Source: Cladosporium sp. IMV 00045 (Eukaryota > Ascomycota > Dothideomycetes > Cladosporiales > Cladosporiaceae). Taken from it: DNA of 23,427 nucleotides. Where the stretch lies: the NCBI GenBank assembly GCA_001931905.2, contig MSJI02000307.1, forward strand, positions 4,932-28,358. Direction: 5' to 3'. The notes under the pieces are model-generated. The model had not been told where the DNA came from. It saw only the letters and a program-made list of their open reading frames with translations, and did no database searches. The translations under genes and the position numbers were made by a program. Of the stretch, positions 10,301 through 20,280 are shown piece after piece (the first letter of the stretch is position 1; each line of letters begins with the position of its first letter).

Positions 10301-10550
10301 TCGACGACTCCCACATCCGTCCAAAACATCCAATCCCAGACATACCGAACGAACATCCCATCCGGCATCCTGTTAACGACATCCTCCAATCAATTACCGA
10401 ACTCGAGCCATCGCCGGCTCGCTAATTGCTTCACGATTCCTCCACCACGAACCCATCTTCACGCCATACCAACGACGACCCATTGGATGCTTTGAATACC
10501 TGTCTCCAGTCTTCCACCGGCGTATACTACCTCTACAATTACTCGCAATC
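7327..10550. promoter_or_regulatory. Divergent intergenic region between Pol5 and Cdc25
   Basis: This 3.2-kb spacer separates two gene starts pointing away from each other, so it contains both promoters. Seen here: two MluI cell-cycle boxes (ACGCGT) 2 bp apart at 7869-7874 and 7877-7882, with a third at 8334-8339; three same-orientation GGCCAATG boxes at 8202, 8456 and 8900; a 14-bp perfect palindrome at 8667-8680; a CRE-like TGACGTC at 8754 and another at 10235; E-box CACGTG words near 7806 and 10213. From 9846 to 10486 there is no ATG on the Cdc25 strand. Open frames, such as 218 codons at 9214-9870, show no protein family and are taken as chance. Binding-site roles are inference from known fungal consensus sequences. 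Confidence 0.5.
9846..10550 (+). promoter_or_regulatory. Probable long ATG-depleted 5' leader of cdc25 with a two-codon uORF
   Basis: On the coding strand no ATG occurs between 9846 and 10486. The only ATG before the Cdc25 start is at 10487-10489 and opens a minimal reading frame (ATG CTT TGA, 10487-10495), 55 bp ahead of the main start. The uORF ATG has a weak context (T at -3), while the main ATG at 10551 has A at -3 and G at +4. This pattern is expected of a long translated-by-scanning leader. The transcription start is not visible, so the left boundary is only the edge of the ATG-free zone. Confidence 0.5.
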
Positions 10551-12474
10551 ATGGAGTTCTCTTCGCCGCTCGCCGCCATGCGGCCGCAACCTTGTCCAGC
10601 TTGGGGAAACAGGCGTGATCTGCCCATGCACCGCGCCATGTACAACAACGCATGCCAGCCTCCTATCGATTTCAGTGCATTCGACTTTCGCAACCTGAGT
10701 ATGCACCAGTCTCAGAAGCCAGTCCAGAAGGACTACTTCAACCTTAAGCCTGCCCGCGCATCCACCTCGTCGCCCACGTCGAGTCTGACTGCCGACCTGG
10801 ACGCCAACTTCCACATCGACAAGAGGTATGTTGCACTCCACATTCCTCACCTCGCGTTCTAGAACATTTCTAACAATGCATGCAGCCCGCAAGTAGCAAC
10901 GCCGAGGCGTTGTCTCTTCACCACCAATGTCATCCCACCCACTGGCAGCTTTGGTAAGTGATCGTGTCAATGGCTTTTAGCCGCTTTGGACATGCTAGCA
11001 TCGTGAGGCTGACATGAGAGGAAAGACCAAATTTGCACTCCACCTACCGACTTTGAAGGCACCACCCCTCCGGTGCCGTCCTCCTCCCCTGCCGTTGACA
11101 GCATGGACATCTCGCCGCTTCCCCACAAGGCACCTTACTTCGTTGCCCAAGTCACCCTTCCTTCGCCTTCACCCGAAGCGACCCCCGACGATCAAACCAT
11201 GTCCGATGATCGCCTGTCACCACCTGAAGAGTGCCCCACCCCTCTTGCGAAGTCCACACAATCTTCCGGCTTGTTGCAGCTGCCCGAGTATGTATACCGT
11301 CATTCCAACAAAACTTCATCCATTAACATTGTCTAGACGAAGACGTGCCGGCGCCCGCCCAAGCCTTAACCGCGCGAAACCCTTCTCCACCAACAGCATC
11401 CCTCAACGACCCAACAGCGCTGAGAACTCATTGCCTCCCTTTCGTTTTGGAAATGTCGCACCCTCTAGCCTTTCCAGCTCGTCAACCCCGAGTTTGATCG
11501 AGAGTCCGATTGCGGAGAACGACACCTTCGGCTCGATGCTCCCGCCAATGAGGCGCACCTCTGGAGGTCCTTCGAACCGTAACTCTGGCTCACCTTGCGG
11601 CGGCCACGTCCGTAAACCTTCCAATGGCCGACCTTCTTTCAGCCGACCGCCTCGGAAGCAGATCCGCCGATCCCTCAGCATGTTCCAACACCCCGACGAC
11701 ATCATGCGGGAAGATCACGAAGGCTTCGACGTTTCTCCCCCCGCTCCACTCTCTTCTACAATGGAGGTCGAGCAGGAGCACACTCTCAAGCTTCCCCATT
11801 TCATCCCCGACAACGACGCCGACGGTCTCCCGCGCATCTCCCAGGATACCATGGCCGACATTCTTGATACAAAGTACAACAGCACATACGACCGTGTCGT
11901 CATTATCGACTGCAGATTTGAATACGAATACAATGGCGGCCACATTGAGAGCGCCGTCAACTTCAACGACAAGCAACTTCTTGCCGATCAGCTTTTCGCC
12001 GACGGCACCACTCCTTCTAATACTCTTCTCGTCTTCCACTGCGAATACTCCGTACACCGCGCGCCTCTTACTGCGAAGTTCGTCCGTAGCCATGACCGCA
12101 ACGTGAACATGGAGAACTACCCTCGTCTTACTTTCCCTGAAATGTACATCCTCGACGGTGGCTACAGTCGCTTCTACAGCGAGCACCAAGAGAAGTGCTA
12201 CCCTCAGAACTACGTCGAGATGAACGATGAGCGTCACGAGCAGGACTGCGAGCGTGGCATGGCCAAGGTCAAGTCTCGCCCCAAGCTCTTCCGCGCCCAA
12301 ACATTCGCCTTTGGTCAAAACGGCAACGATGACATGGAGGACTCTCCCACCGCTCAAGGCAAGAACAGCACTCGCGGTAACTTAGGACCTAGGAGTCAAA
12401 GTTCCTTCCAAGTCAGCCCCAACGTTGCCCAAGGCATCGGCGCATCCTTTGCCAGGCGCATGGCCTCTTACTAA
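10551..12474 (+). CDS. cdc25: M-phase inducer phosphatase Cdc25 (NimT homologue)
   Basis: Four exons, 10551-10825, 10886-10953, 11026-11287 and 11337-12474; introns are 60, 72 and 49 bp, each with a GT donor, AG acceptor and a TAAC/CTGAC-like branch point. The product is 580 aa. Cdc25 removes inhibitory phosphate from the Cdk1 tyrosine (added by Wee1) and triggers mitosis. The N-terminal two thirds is Ser/Pro-rich and likely disordered, with many S/T-P sites (ATPRR, CTPPTD, LSPPEECPTP, IESPIAE, VSPPAP) and a 14-3-3/Chk1-like RRSLSMF near 312-318, consistent with control by CDK and checkpoint kinases. The rhodanese-type catalytic domain spans about 367-495. Its active-site loop is HCEYSVHRAP, giving the C-x5-R pair C437 and R443, the HRAP form seen in fungal Cdc25s. 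VVIIDCRFEYEYNGGHIESAVN is also diagnostic, as is the downstream MYILDGGYSRFY. The start is the first long-frame ATG in a good context. Confidence 0.95.
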
Positions 12475-15238
12475 GCCACATGGCTAACCACATGATGGTC
12501 ACCTCACCACCGCCACTATTTGCTTCATGCTATTTTTTCTCGATCACTGTTACATTGGCGAGGAGTTCCGGATACCCTGACTGCGGCCTCGACACCAGTC
12601 TCGTTTGTTTTCTTGGGTCTTTTCTGACACGTTGGACTTTCGCCAACTTCTTGTTTCCTATTGTCTGGGCTTTCCTTGCGTTGCACCGGCACTCCATCAG
12701 CGAGGAGTTTTCGTCTTTTTTTTTTTTCTTCTACATCTGCTTCTGACTTACCGTTCGGCTCAGCATGGCGCTCGTGTTCTTTTTTATTATACCCAATGGC
12801 TCTTTCCACGGATTTGGGAAACCTTGGCTTTTTTCCTTCTGGGGCAAGGGAGGACGACGAATGTTCTGCGTCTTGTGTTTTTCCGACTGATACACCTTTT
12901 GCTTATTTCGTTTTTCGTTTTTTATTATCCCGTTTGGAAAGAGGGCCGACACCCTTTTCTTACGCATCTCTTTTGTCACATCACAGCTACAAAGCAAGGT
13001 CCGAAAAGAGAAGACCCAAAAGCTTACTGAAGATACTACACTACTAGTACTAGTACTGCTACTTGATCGAATCCAAAAAAGAGATTTCGACTTGAAAGAA
13101 TCATTTTGCAATTCACTATCTTTCCACGCTTCATCTGCAACTCCATACATCTCATGCTCTCAATCGTCCCCCGCTTCTGCGCGCCCAACGCAACAGTCAA
13201 ATGCGACAGACAGTGTCCTTGCTTGTCTCGTCTTGGCAATTACCATATCTCCTGCTTTGGCCTACCCGGTGAACTGGCTGGCTTGCAGCAGGGGATGACC
13301 ATAGCTTGATACCCAAACAAGCAGGCTTGTTACAAACAAGACAAAACGCAAAATGTATTCATTTACAACCCGCGTTCCCACGATCGCGATGATACTCATT
13401 GCTGTCCTCTTTCCATCAGAGAAGATACTACGCTCATCGATCAAATGTGTCTTTCGTCTATATGTCTACGATCCACATCATCGAACCCAAGAAATGAAGC
13501 AAGGGGTTATCAGGGGTAATAGTGTGAGTATATCGCATGACCACCCGAGCCGTCATTCTGTCTCGCGAAGGGCTCTAGTCCGGTCGGCGGGTTGTTGGCG
13601 TTGACGGTTGGTTTGAACGAAACATTTCATTAAATCCCTGAGAAACGAGACCAAGCCGCCTGCCTGTCTAGTCCTAAGCAAACGCAAGCCTTGCCGGAGT
13701 TCATCGCTTCTTCTCTTCTCCTGTCTTCCCTCCCGCAAACGGTTTTGTGTTTAACAAGTTCTCCCGAGCAAGGCGGTCACGGCTTGATACAGGGGAAGAT
13801 GAATTGCCACAAAGACAAAAACGAAGTCCGAAATTTGGTGGAAATCATCAAGCTCATCCGCATTTCCATCGTTGAAGAAGGAGGCCAGCGTCAAACGGCA
13901 GGAATTCATAAAACCGCAAACGTCCGCCGTTTACTCACACCTGCATGATGCACATATCAGTTATCAGGAGAGAGGAACAGACGGTACCGTGGAATTTCAT
14001 CTCTTCGTATCTGCATTCGAGGCGACACAAAACGGGCTTGCAGAGTCTCACCCGTTTACCGAGATGTTCTTCATTTTCCCCGCGTGCGCCATAACGACCG
14101 ACCATTCTTCATTCTTTGGTACACAACCGTTCGTTTCTTGAAACTGTCTCAGCCCTTTTCCGCTTCTCATTCTCCCTTTCTTCCTTTTCGAGTGCTTGGC
14201 TACAGATCATGTGCACTCATGTCTGCACGTGAGCGATTTTGGTTTGGAAGGTGGAGATACGTCATGTGTAGAGAGACGTTGGAGTCGCGCGGTTCGAGGG
14301 GCGTTCTTCAGACGCGTTTTTGGCAGTTTGGCATTGCGTTACAGGGAATTCGACATGGAGATTCGAAAGGTGGATGGCAACATTCTACATGGACGATCGC
14401 ATGCTCTTCACCTGCAGGATCGATCGTGCTTCATGCTGCAGGGCGCGGTCAACCCGCGTCTCTCCCTTCACCATCGCCACACGCGAGCGACGCCGCCTCC
14501 GATCGATCTTCCACTTCTCTCTCGGCATCGAACCGAGCAACCATTCACGTGAGCCATGTAACCCATCAGAGTCAACCTCAAGGTTTCTATATGTTTTGCC
14601 TACTTCCCGCTCAAGACAACAACATTGGTTTCTCATCGCCCACTTTTAGAACAGTATGACGTCGTTGAGGCAAACCACATCAGGCTGACGACTGGAACTA
14701 ACAAACGCGAGAACGAGACGAGGAAGGGAAGAAACAGCATCGAAGGGACAAGGCGAGACACCCAACACCAGACACAGGATAGTAACAACAGCGCGGCTGA
14801 GTTCGTTTGTCGATGAGCCCGATTCTCGTCTTCAGATCTCGCGATGCGCAGGTACGAGATCACGATCTCTTCCAACTTTTGTCTTGACTCGCGAACATCA
14901 ACGTGCCCATCGACAACGATCGCAGCCCAACTCTCCAAGCAGGTTTTCTGGTCGGTCAAGACCGCAATCATAACAACAACAATGATCTACGCCTGGGATA
15001 TCTCTGTCCCACGCTAGCAGGCCATGGAAATTAAGGATGGTGTTATGGATCTTTCGGACGTGGATTTCTCGATCATCACCATCGAAGTCATCGAAGCCCT
15101 ACATGGACGTGATCCCAAGATGTGAGAACCCTCTCTCGATTCCTCGATCTTGCAGCATCGCCTATTGTTAATTTCCCGTATACCCACAAGGCAGTGCTCT
15201 CATGGAGAAAAGAGAACATGGTCGTCGAGGATGTATGT

Positions 15239-15253
15239 GCGGACATGCCTTTC
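15239..15253 (+). repeat. 15-bp direct repeat, copy 1
   Basis: GCGGACATGCCTTTC, repeated exactly at 15429-15443, 190 bp away. The flanks share only short words (GGTCGTCGAGG versus GGTCGTGAGG), so it may be the remnant of a diverged local duplication or chance. Confidence 0.7.
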
Positions 15254-15290
15254 CGCGTTTGCCCAGCTGCCGTCGGTCGGTCGAAGATCG

Positions 15291-15323
15291 ATGCATATGC
15301 ATATGCACATGCATGCATGCGTG
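15291..15323. repeat. 33-bp alternating purine-pyrimidine tract (ATGC/CATG-rich)
   Basis: Every base from 15291 to 15323 alternates purine and pyrimidine, built from ATGCAT, ATATGC and CATGCATGC units. Such tracts can adopt left-handed or cruciform structures and are prone to length change. No gene is called across it. Confidence 0.85.
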
Positions 15324-15428
15324 AGGATTCTCCAAAACCGATCACAAGCGACATGCACTTTTGCCTTCTCGATCTCTTGTTGTCCACGTTCGACATCAAG
15401 GTCGTGAGGAACGCGGCATTCGTCACAT

Positions 15429-15443
15429 GCGGACATGCCTTTC
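15429..15443 (+). repeat. 15-bp direct repeat, copy 2
   Basis: Second exact copy of the 15-mer at 15239-15253. Here it is followed by CTCGATCTC, a TCTCGATC word that recurs several times in this spacer (near 15066, 15366, 15440 and 15505). Confidence 0.7.
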
Positions 15444-16342
15444 TCGATCTCCCATTGGCGCGCTCTGCTGAGGGAAAGATAGACAATCCCCTTGATCCTG
15501 TCGTTTTCTCGATCTTATCACTGCCAGCGTTGTGTTCTGTTTGGATGTGCCATGTCTACTTTCCCTTCTACTCCGATGCGCAACCTCTCTTTCTCATGCT
15601 CTGCCTCCCGGTCATATCACCAGCGCCAACAAGAAGACCGCAAAATCCCACGATCAAAAGAAGCAAGGTCAGAACGCAAGAAAAACAAATCACGACTGAT
15701 CACCAAAACGAGCGGACGACCGAAGACTTGCGTTTGGCACAGGATACAGGTTCGTGTTCGACATGTATTTGCTAGTCTTCTTTCCTTGCTCCCGTTTTCG
15801 CGTTCATCCCACGATCCAGCGCGTCTTCGTTGTGTCTCCCTCTCCCTCTCTCTCCGCCTCGCCCGGGCATGGTTCCCAGCTGAGAGACATTGCTGCCGAA
15901 TTTGGCGGGTGGACTTCGTCACGTTGTCACGTGTGTTGTCATTGAAGAAAAAGAGACAAGTTCCCGCCCACTTCATGCTTGCCCAGTATCGTGAAAGACT
16001 AAAAGAACGCACAATGTTTGCCGAGAAAAGGAGGGCCGGAAACCCCAACATCGTCATCGTCGGCAATCCGAAGAAAGCGCCTGCGCGATGCGTCCGATCA
16101 TTTTGACTGGCAAAGACGTGCCCCAAAAACCACCAATTCCTCGGTCCAACAAGAAACAAGCATTTCCACCATTCCCAATGCCCGGAACGCCGATGCCATG
16201 CGACATATTCCCCTCGGGTCGTTCGAATTTTCATCTGTCCTGTCGTGATTTCTGTTTTCTTGTCTTCGTTATGACACTCGGCGGTAGAAAGAGAGAGGAA
16301 GCCAAAGGCGTCCACTGTTGTCTCCTTCCTGCAACGACACGA

Positions 16343-19116
16343 TCAAGCCAAGTATCTATAGCTCGGAACGGGAGCCTCTTCAATCCGCTCGAGGTACTCG
16401 CGCTCGATGAGGGATTCGACCTTCTTCTTGATCATGGTGACGTCGGGTTTGAACTGCGAGGAGACTTGGGAGATGGTTTCGTTGAGCAGGGCGGTGTGGG
16501 CGAGTTCTTTGCGTTGTCTGTGATTGTGTCAGCTTACTACTGTCATGCATGTTGAGGGAATAGAGACGGGACGAGCACTCACTTCATGATCCGCACGATC
16601 GCCGCCTCGACGGCGAAACCGCGGGAGTCGTTGTTCTTCTTCTCGGTCTCCTTGCGCTCTTTGTCGCCCTCGACTTTGTTGCCGGCACTGACGACGCCGA
16701 CTTTGATTTTCACGAACTGGCTCTTGAAATTCTCGTTGAAGGAGAACTGGTCCCCAGTGTTGACGTCGCGGCTCATGGGTTCTTTGACGAGGAAGCGGGT
16801 CTTGGGCGCTACGGCGAGGGATTGCAGGTTGCGTGCCAGGTCGTTGGAGGGGATGTTGGTGCGCGCTTGGATTTCTTCGAGTGACAGCTTGGCTCCATCG
16901 GGGAGGTCGTTGAAAAGAAGTAGGATGAGCATGGCGTGAGTGCTGCAATTAACTTCGTGAGTTCGAGGTTTGCCTTCTTTGCCGCCTCTGGGGAAGGTGG
17001 CTTTGATGTCGGCGTCGCCCATGTTGGAAAGCCATGTCAAGCGACGGCCAGAGTGTTTCTGGTTGTAGAAGTGCTCGAAGCCTCCTTTGACCATGCTCAA
17101 GTTCGGAGGGAAGATGACGCCGCTGTCCTTTGACTGCTGTTCAGTCGTTTGTCCTCCTCGGAATGCTTCGAGTGGCCAGATTGTGGACGTCAGCACATTG
17201 ATACTGAGGTCGACACGCTTGGAGTCCACTGCGCCGTGACTGCTGAGGTAGTTGTTGTAGCCGCTGGTCAATTCCTCGGATAACGTCATGTCCTTGAACA
17301 TGGCTTCCAGCTTGAGCGTGAAAGAGTTGCCGAGCTCGATCTTCATGCGGGAGATCATTTGCTTCTCGACTTCGAGGCTCTGGCTCTTGTTGAGCAACAG
17401 GCGCTTGCAAAGGTGTTTCTTGTAGTAGTTCTCAAAGAGGTCCTTGTCCTGGAGATATCGCAATAGGAGAATGGCTTTCTCGAGTGTTTGATCGATCTCG
17501 GTTTGAGTCTTGTTGCGAATGCCCTTCTTCATGTTCTCATCGATGAAGAGTGAAATATACTCGCTGCCACGGTTGAAAGCGTTGATGATTTCGGTCATAC
17601 TGCGATTGAGTGCGATTTGCAGCGTCTGATCCTGTTCAAACGCTTGCTTCCAGATACCGTCGAAGCGATCCTTGAGCGTGAGAATGTCTTCTACCCACTT
17701 CAAGGCCGCCACTGTTTGCTGGTTGATCTTTGCTGCGCCTGCACCAGACTTCGACTTTTCTCCAGACTGATCCGCTGGTGCTTCCGCGGGCTGTGCCTGC
17801 GGTAGGGAAGCAGCGATTGCAGAGTTGTTGATGTTGGTGCCCATCTCGGTCAAGATCTTTTGCATGGCCTGCGTGAGCTCTGACTTCCTCGGGTCGACGC
17901 GAGCCTCCAAGTCGAAGACGAGTCCTAACTCCAGCAGCTTGTCGTTGTCCACCATGTACTGCACACCACTGTCCATCTCAATAAGACCCTTGATCTTGTG
18001 CCTGATGAGCTCATCTTCCACCACACGTTGAATCTTTGGTGTGGTACTCTCGGACAAGGTCGATCTGCAGCGATCGTGTTCTTCGTCAATGCGACGCTTC
18101 GCGTGCTTGCAGTATGTGCCAGCGTCCGACTCCTTCAACAATCGCTCGCCCTCTTCACGGTAGAACGCCGCACTCGTATGCAGAAAGTCCTGCTCAAATG
18201 CCCGGAGATATAGCTTCTCATCCTCGACCTCCTGTTCCGACTCGTACAGTCCCTCCAACATGTAAATATTGGCCTTGATCAAGTGCGGATTGATCGCTTC
18301 GCCGTCACGGTCCATCTGAATTTGATCGAGAATGATGCGCTTCAGGATGTCCAGGAGGGTGGGCAAATCGGTCTTGACTGGCGTGCGAAGGATCTGGTCC
18401 CGGAATAGACCCATAGATTTAGCGAAGATGGAGGGTTGGCGGTGGTCGGTACAGTAGACGCGATCCTTGAACTTTATCAGTTACATCGGCGGGCAGTGTG
18501 CGGGACAGGTATACTTACCATGTACATCAGGACGTCGGTCAACATACCCATACAGACCTGATGGTCGTCCCACGCCTCTTTCAGCGCCTTCAGAAATACC
18601 TCACCCGATATGCGCTTTTCCGCGGTAGACTCGAGCGAGCGTGCAGAGGCATCAAGCACCATCTGCGGGGGAGTGAGCAGCCTCACGATCTGCCCACGCA
18701 CGGTGTCTCCCAACCACTGCTCTTCAAACTTGGCGACTTTGGCGTAGAGCTCATCGCCCTTCTTTTTGAGAACGATCTTGTAGGCATTACGATAGAGCTC
18801 TTCGAAGGAGAGTGCGGAAGCGTTCTTTGTGTGGATTTCCTGAAAGGCGCGTTCGAGGATTGCCCAGGTGGTCTCGAAGTCGACATCGGCGTTCGCTAGA
18901 CCCTTTGAGGAGAGAGAAGAGTTAGCCTTTCGTATCTTCGGCATGATGGGATAGAGGTGTTGTAGAGTGTGCGCGGATGCAAGTGCTGTTGTGGTGGTGC
19001 GCGGTCAAATACAGCCGGCGATTGCAAGCTGTGGCGAGTGAGGATGTTGTGGGATGGTATTCACTTACCCTGCGAGGCGGTCTGATCTTGCCTCTCCCTC
19101 TGCCTGCGAGCGACAT
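16343..19116 (-). CDS. CUL3: Cullin-3, scaffold of BTB-type CRL3 ubiquitin ligases
   Basis: Four exons, 19116-19069, 18902-18519, 18465-16583 and 16517-16343; introns are 166, 53 and 65 bp. Product 829 aa. Cullin-3 links BTB-domain substrate receptors (N-terminal repeats) to the RING protein Rbx1 (C-terminal cullin-homology domain) for ubiquitin transfer. The 16-codon first exon encodes MSLAGRGRGKIRPPRR, ends at AGG|GTAAGT and joins in frame to GLANADVDFETTW. DIHTKNAS-like EIHTKNASALSFEELYRNAYKIV identifies Cul3. The second junction restores LMYM-DRVYCTDH, and the third restores IVRIMKQRKELAHTALLNET, the neddylation site with acceptor K772. The end is PSYRYLA, the usual cullin C-terminus. The cullin-homology core near 489 reads LQDKDLFENYYKKHLCKRLL. 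A second ATG at 18944 lies inside intron 1 in frame with exon 2. Cdc25 converges on it from the left; Zim17 diverges on the right. Confidence 0.96.
18903..19068 (-). other. Cullin-3 intron 1, with an in-frame ATG inside it
   Basis: The donor is GTAAGT (19068-19063), the branch is GGCTAACTC followed by a pyrimidine-rich stretch, and the acceptor is CAAAG ending at 18903. At 166 bp it is the longest intron in the window. From the internal ATG at 18944 the frame runs without a stop into exon 2, giving an alternative start MPKIRKANSSLSSK. A gene finder could easily annotate that ATG as the start and miss the true first exon. Confidence 0.8.
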
Positions 19117-19645
19117 GGCCACGTGCTAGTGCTGGCTTGGTCGTGAATGTGGTGAAGTGAAGGCCAGGAAACGACGTATTTCACTTCGCGCGCTTTGGCG
19201 GGGCTGTCACATGTAAGATTGAGGAATGACGTCGCAAGTGAGGATTTTCGCCGTGGTGGTAGATGTCGGACAGGTAATGAAGTACTTGCGTGCTGACAAG
19301 ACTAGCGATAGTGAGTTCTGAGCGAGAGAAAGGGGTGCGTTGAAGGAAAGAAGAGGTGAGTGGTGGTGGTGGTGAGTAAAAAGTACAGAGAGACAGAGAC
19401 AGAGACAGAAGAGGCTCACGTCTGGACGGATTCGGTAATGCGTGCGGTAGGTAGGGCTGAAAGCTGAGGGCCAGCAGCTGAGGCAGAATTCAGGGACGAT
19501 GACGACGGACCGGACTCAGAAGTCTTGTCGCTTCTTCACGTTCCAATCACTCACAATCTGCATACCTCCACCAGCCTCTCTATACCCCATTCTTGTCTCT
19601 CTCTCTATATCTCTCTATCACCATCTACACAATTCACACCTCACA
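19117..19645. promoter_or_regulatory. Head-to-head promoter between cullin-3 and Zim17
   Basis: The two start codons are 529 bp apart and face outward, so this is a shared promoter interval. It contains a GAGACA microsatellite at about 19389-19409, a TGG/GGT repeat near 19361-19373 and a CT-rich tract at about 19594-19619 directly ahead of the Zim17 ATG. CT-rich tracts close to the transcription start are common in filamentous fungi. A CACGTG box sits just before the cullin-3 ATG (about 19119-19124). No TATA box is obvious. Confidence 0.55.
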
Positions 19646-20280
19646 ATGAACGCCTCCACAGCCTTGCGCTCCCTCACCCGCGCCTCCCAACAGACACTTC
19701 GCTTCCACCAGCGCGCCTGGCCCGCACCCTCCAGCACTCTCCTGCGCAAACCGCTCTTCCAAACACCTCAAACACAACCGCAAACATCCCCTCTCCGCCT
19801 CGGCATCCGTTTCCACGGCACCGACGACAGCGCCACCCGTCCGCCCAAACCTCTGACCGACCGCGACGGCATCCCGGCCAAAGATGCCCAGACCGACGCA
19901 GACGCCATCGCCGCGCGCAAAGCCCAGCAGCCTTCCTACGAGATGACATTCACCTGCAAGCAATGCATGAACCGCTCGTCGCATCGTATCACGAAGCAGG
20001 CATACCACTATGGCACCGTCTTGGTCAACTGTCCTGGGTGTAAGGGTAGGCATTTGATCGCGGATCATATGAAGGTTGGTTTCCGTCCAGTACTTGCGAT
20101 TGATCAACAAGTGGCTCAAGAACTAATTGTCGTGAACAGATCTTTTCCGACACAAGCGTCACCATCGAGGACATCATGAGGGAAAAGGGCGAGTACATTC
20201 AAAAGGGCTCGCTCGGCGCTGATGGTGATGTCGAGTTCTACGACGAATCCACTGGAGACGGCGAGCAGTTCAAGCAATAA
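19646..20280 (+). CDS. ZIM17: Mitochondrial Hsp70 escort protein Zim17/Hep1 (zf-DNL family)
   Basis: Two exons, 19646-20074 and 20140-20280, with a 65-bp intron (unusual donor GTTGGT, branch CTAAT, acceptor CAG). Product 189 aa. Zim17 is a zinc-binding matrix protein that keeps the mitochondrial Hsp70s Ssc1 and Ssq1 soluble and active, so supporting protein import and Fe-S cluster assembly. Residues 1 to about 58 are Arg/Ser/Thr-rich with almost no acidic residues, a mitochondrial presequence. The zinc-finger domain covers about 98-165: the ligands are C104, C107 (CKQC) and C129, C132 (CPGC), with the conserved stretch AYHYGTVLVNCPGCKGRHLIADH. The splice joins HLIADHMK to IFSDTSVTIEDIM, as expected. 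The C-terminus is acidic. The frame is open upstream to an ATG at 19499 (49 more residues); I chose 19646 because presequence-like sequence begins there and it follows a CT-rich leader. Confidence 0.93.

Larger units (their letters stand above)
12475..16342. other. Very long convergent spacer between Cdc25 and cullin-3; no supported gene
   Basis: This 3.9-kb interval lies between two 3' ends. The first kilobase is pyrimidine-rich with long T runs (near 12713-12731), as in a 3' UTR. A 12-bp palindrome built of AGTACT units is at 13046-13057. Short ATG frames occur at 13799-13948 (49 aa) and 15024-15125 (33 aa). A 33-bp perfect alternating purine-pyrimidine tract is at 15291-15323, and a 15-bp direct repeat is at 15239-15253 and 15429-15443. 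The longest frames (about 217 codons at 15122-15775 on +, 232 codons at 15617-16315 on -) both open with GTG and look like chance. A non-coding RNA or a small multi-exon gene is possible but not shown. Confidence 0.55.

Noticed and set aside
11590..12357. 255-codon frame on - opposite Cdc25
   Set aside because: It is the antisense shadow of the Cdc25 catalytic exon, whose sense frame has clear conserved motifs.
13799..13948. 49-codon ATG frame on + after Cdc25
   Set aside because: It has a protein-like first half but no supporting splice sites, motif or neighbours; kept only as a note in the spacer entry.
15122..15775. 217-codon frame on + before cullin-3
   Set aside because: It opens with GTG, translates the alternating repeat as a Tyr-Ala/His-Ala run, and has no domain.
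15617..16315. 232-codon frame on - downstream of cullin-3
   Set aside because: It opens with GTG, is rich in Trp, Arg and Cys, and has no family resemblance; it probably lies in 3' flanking DNA.
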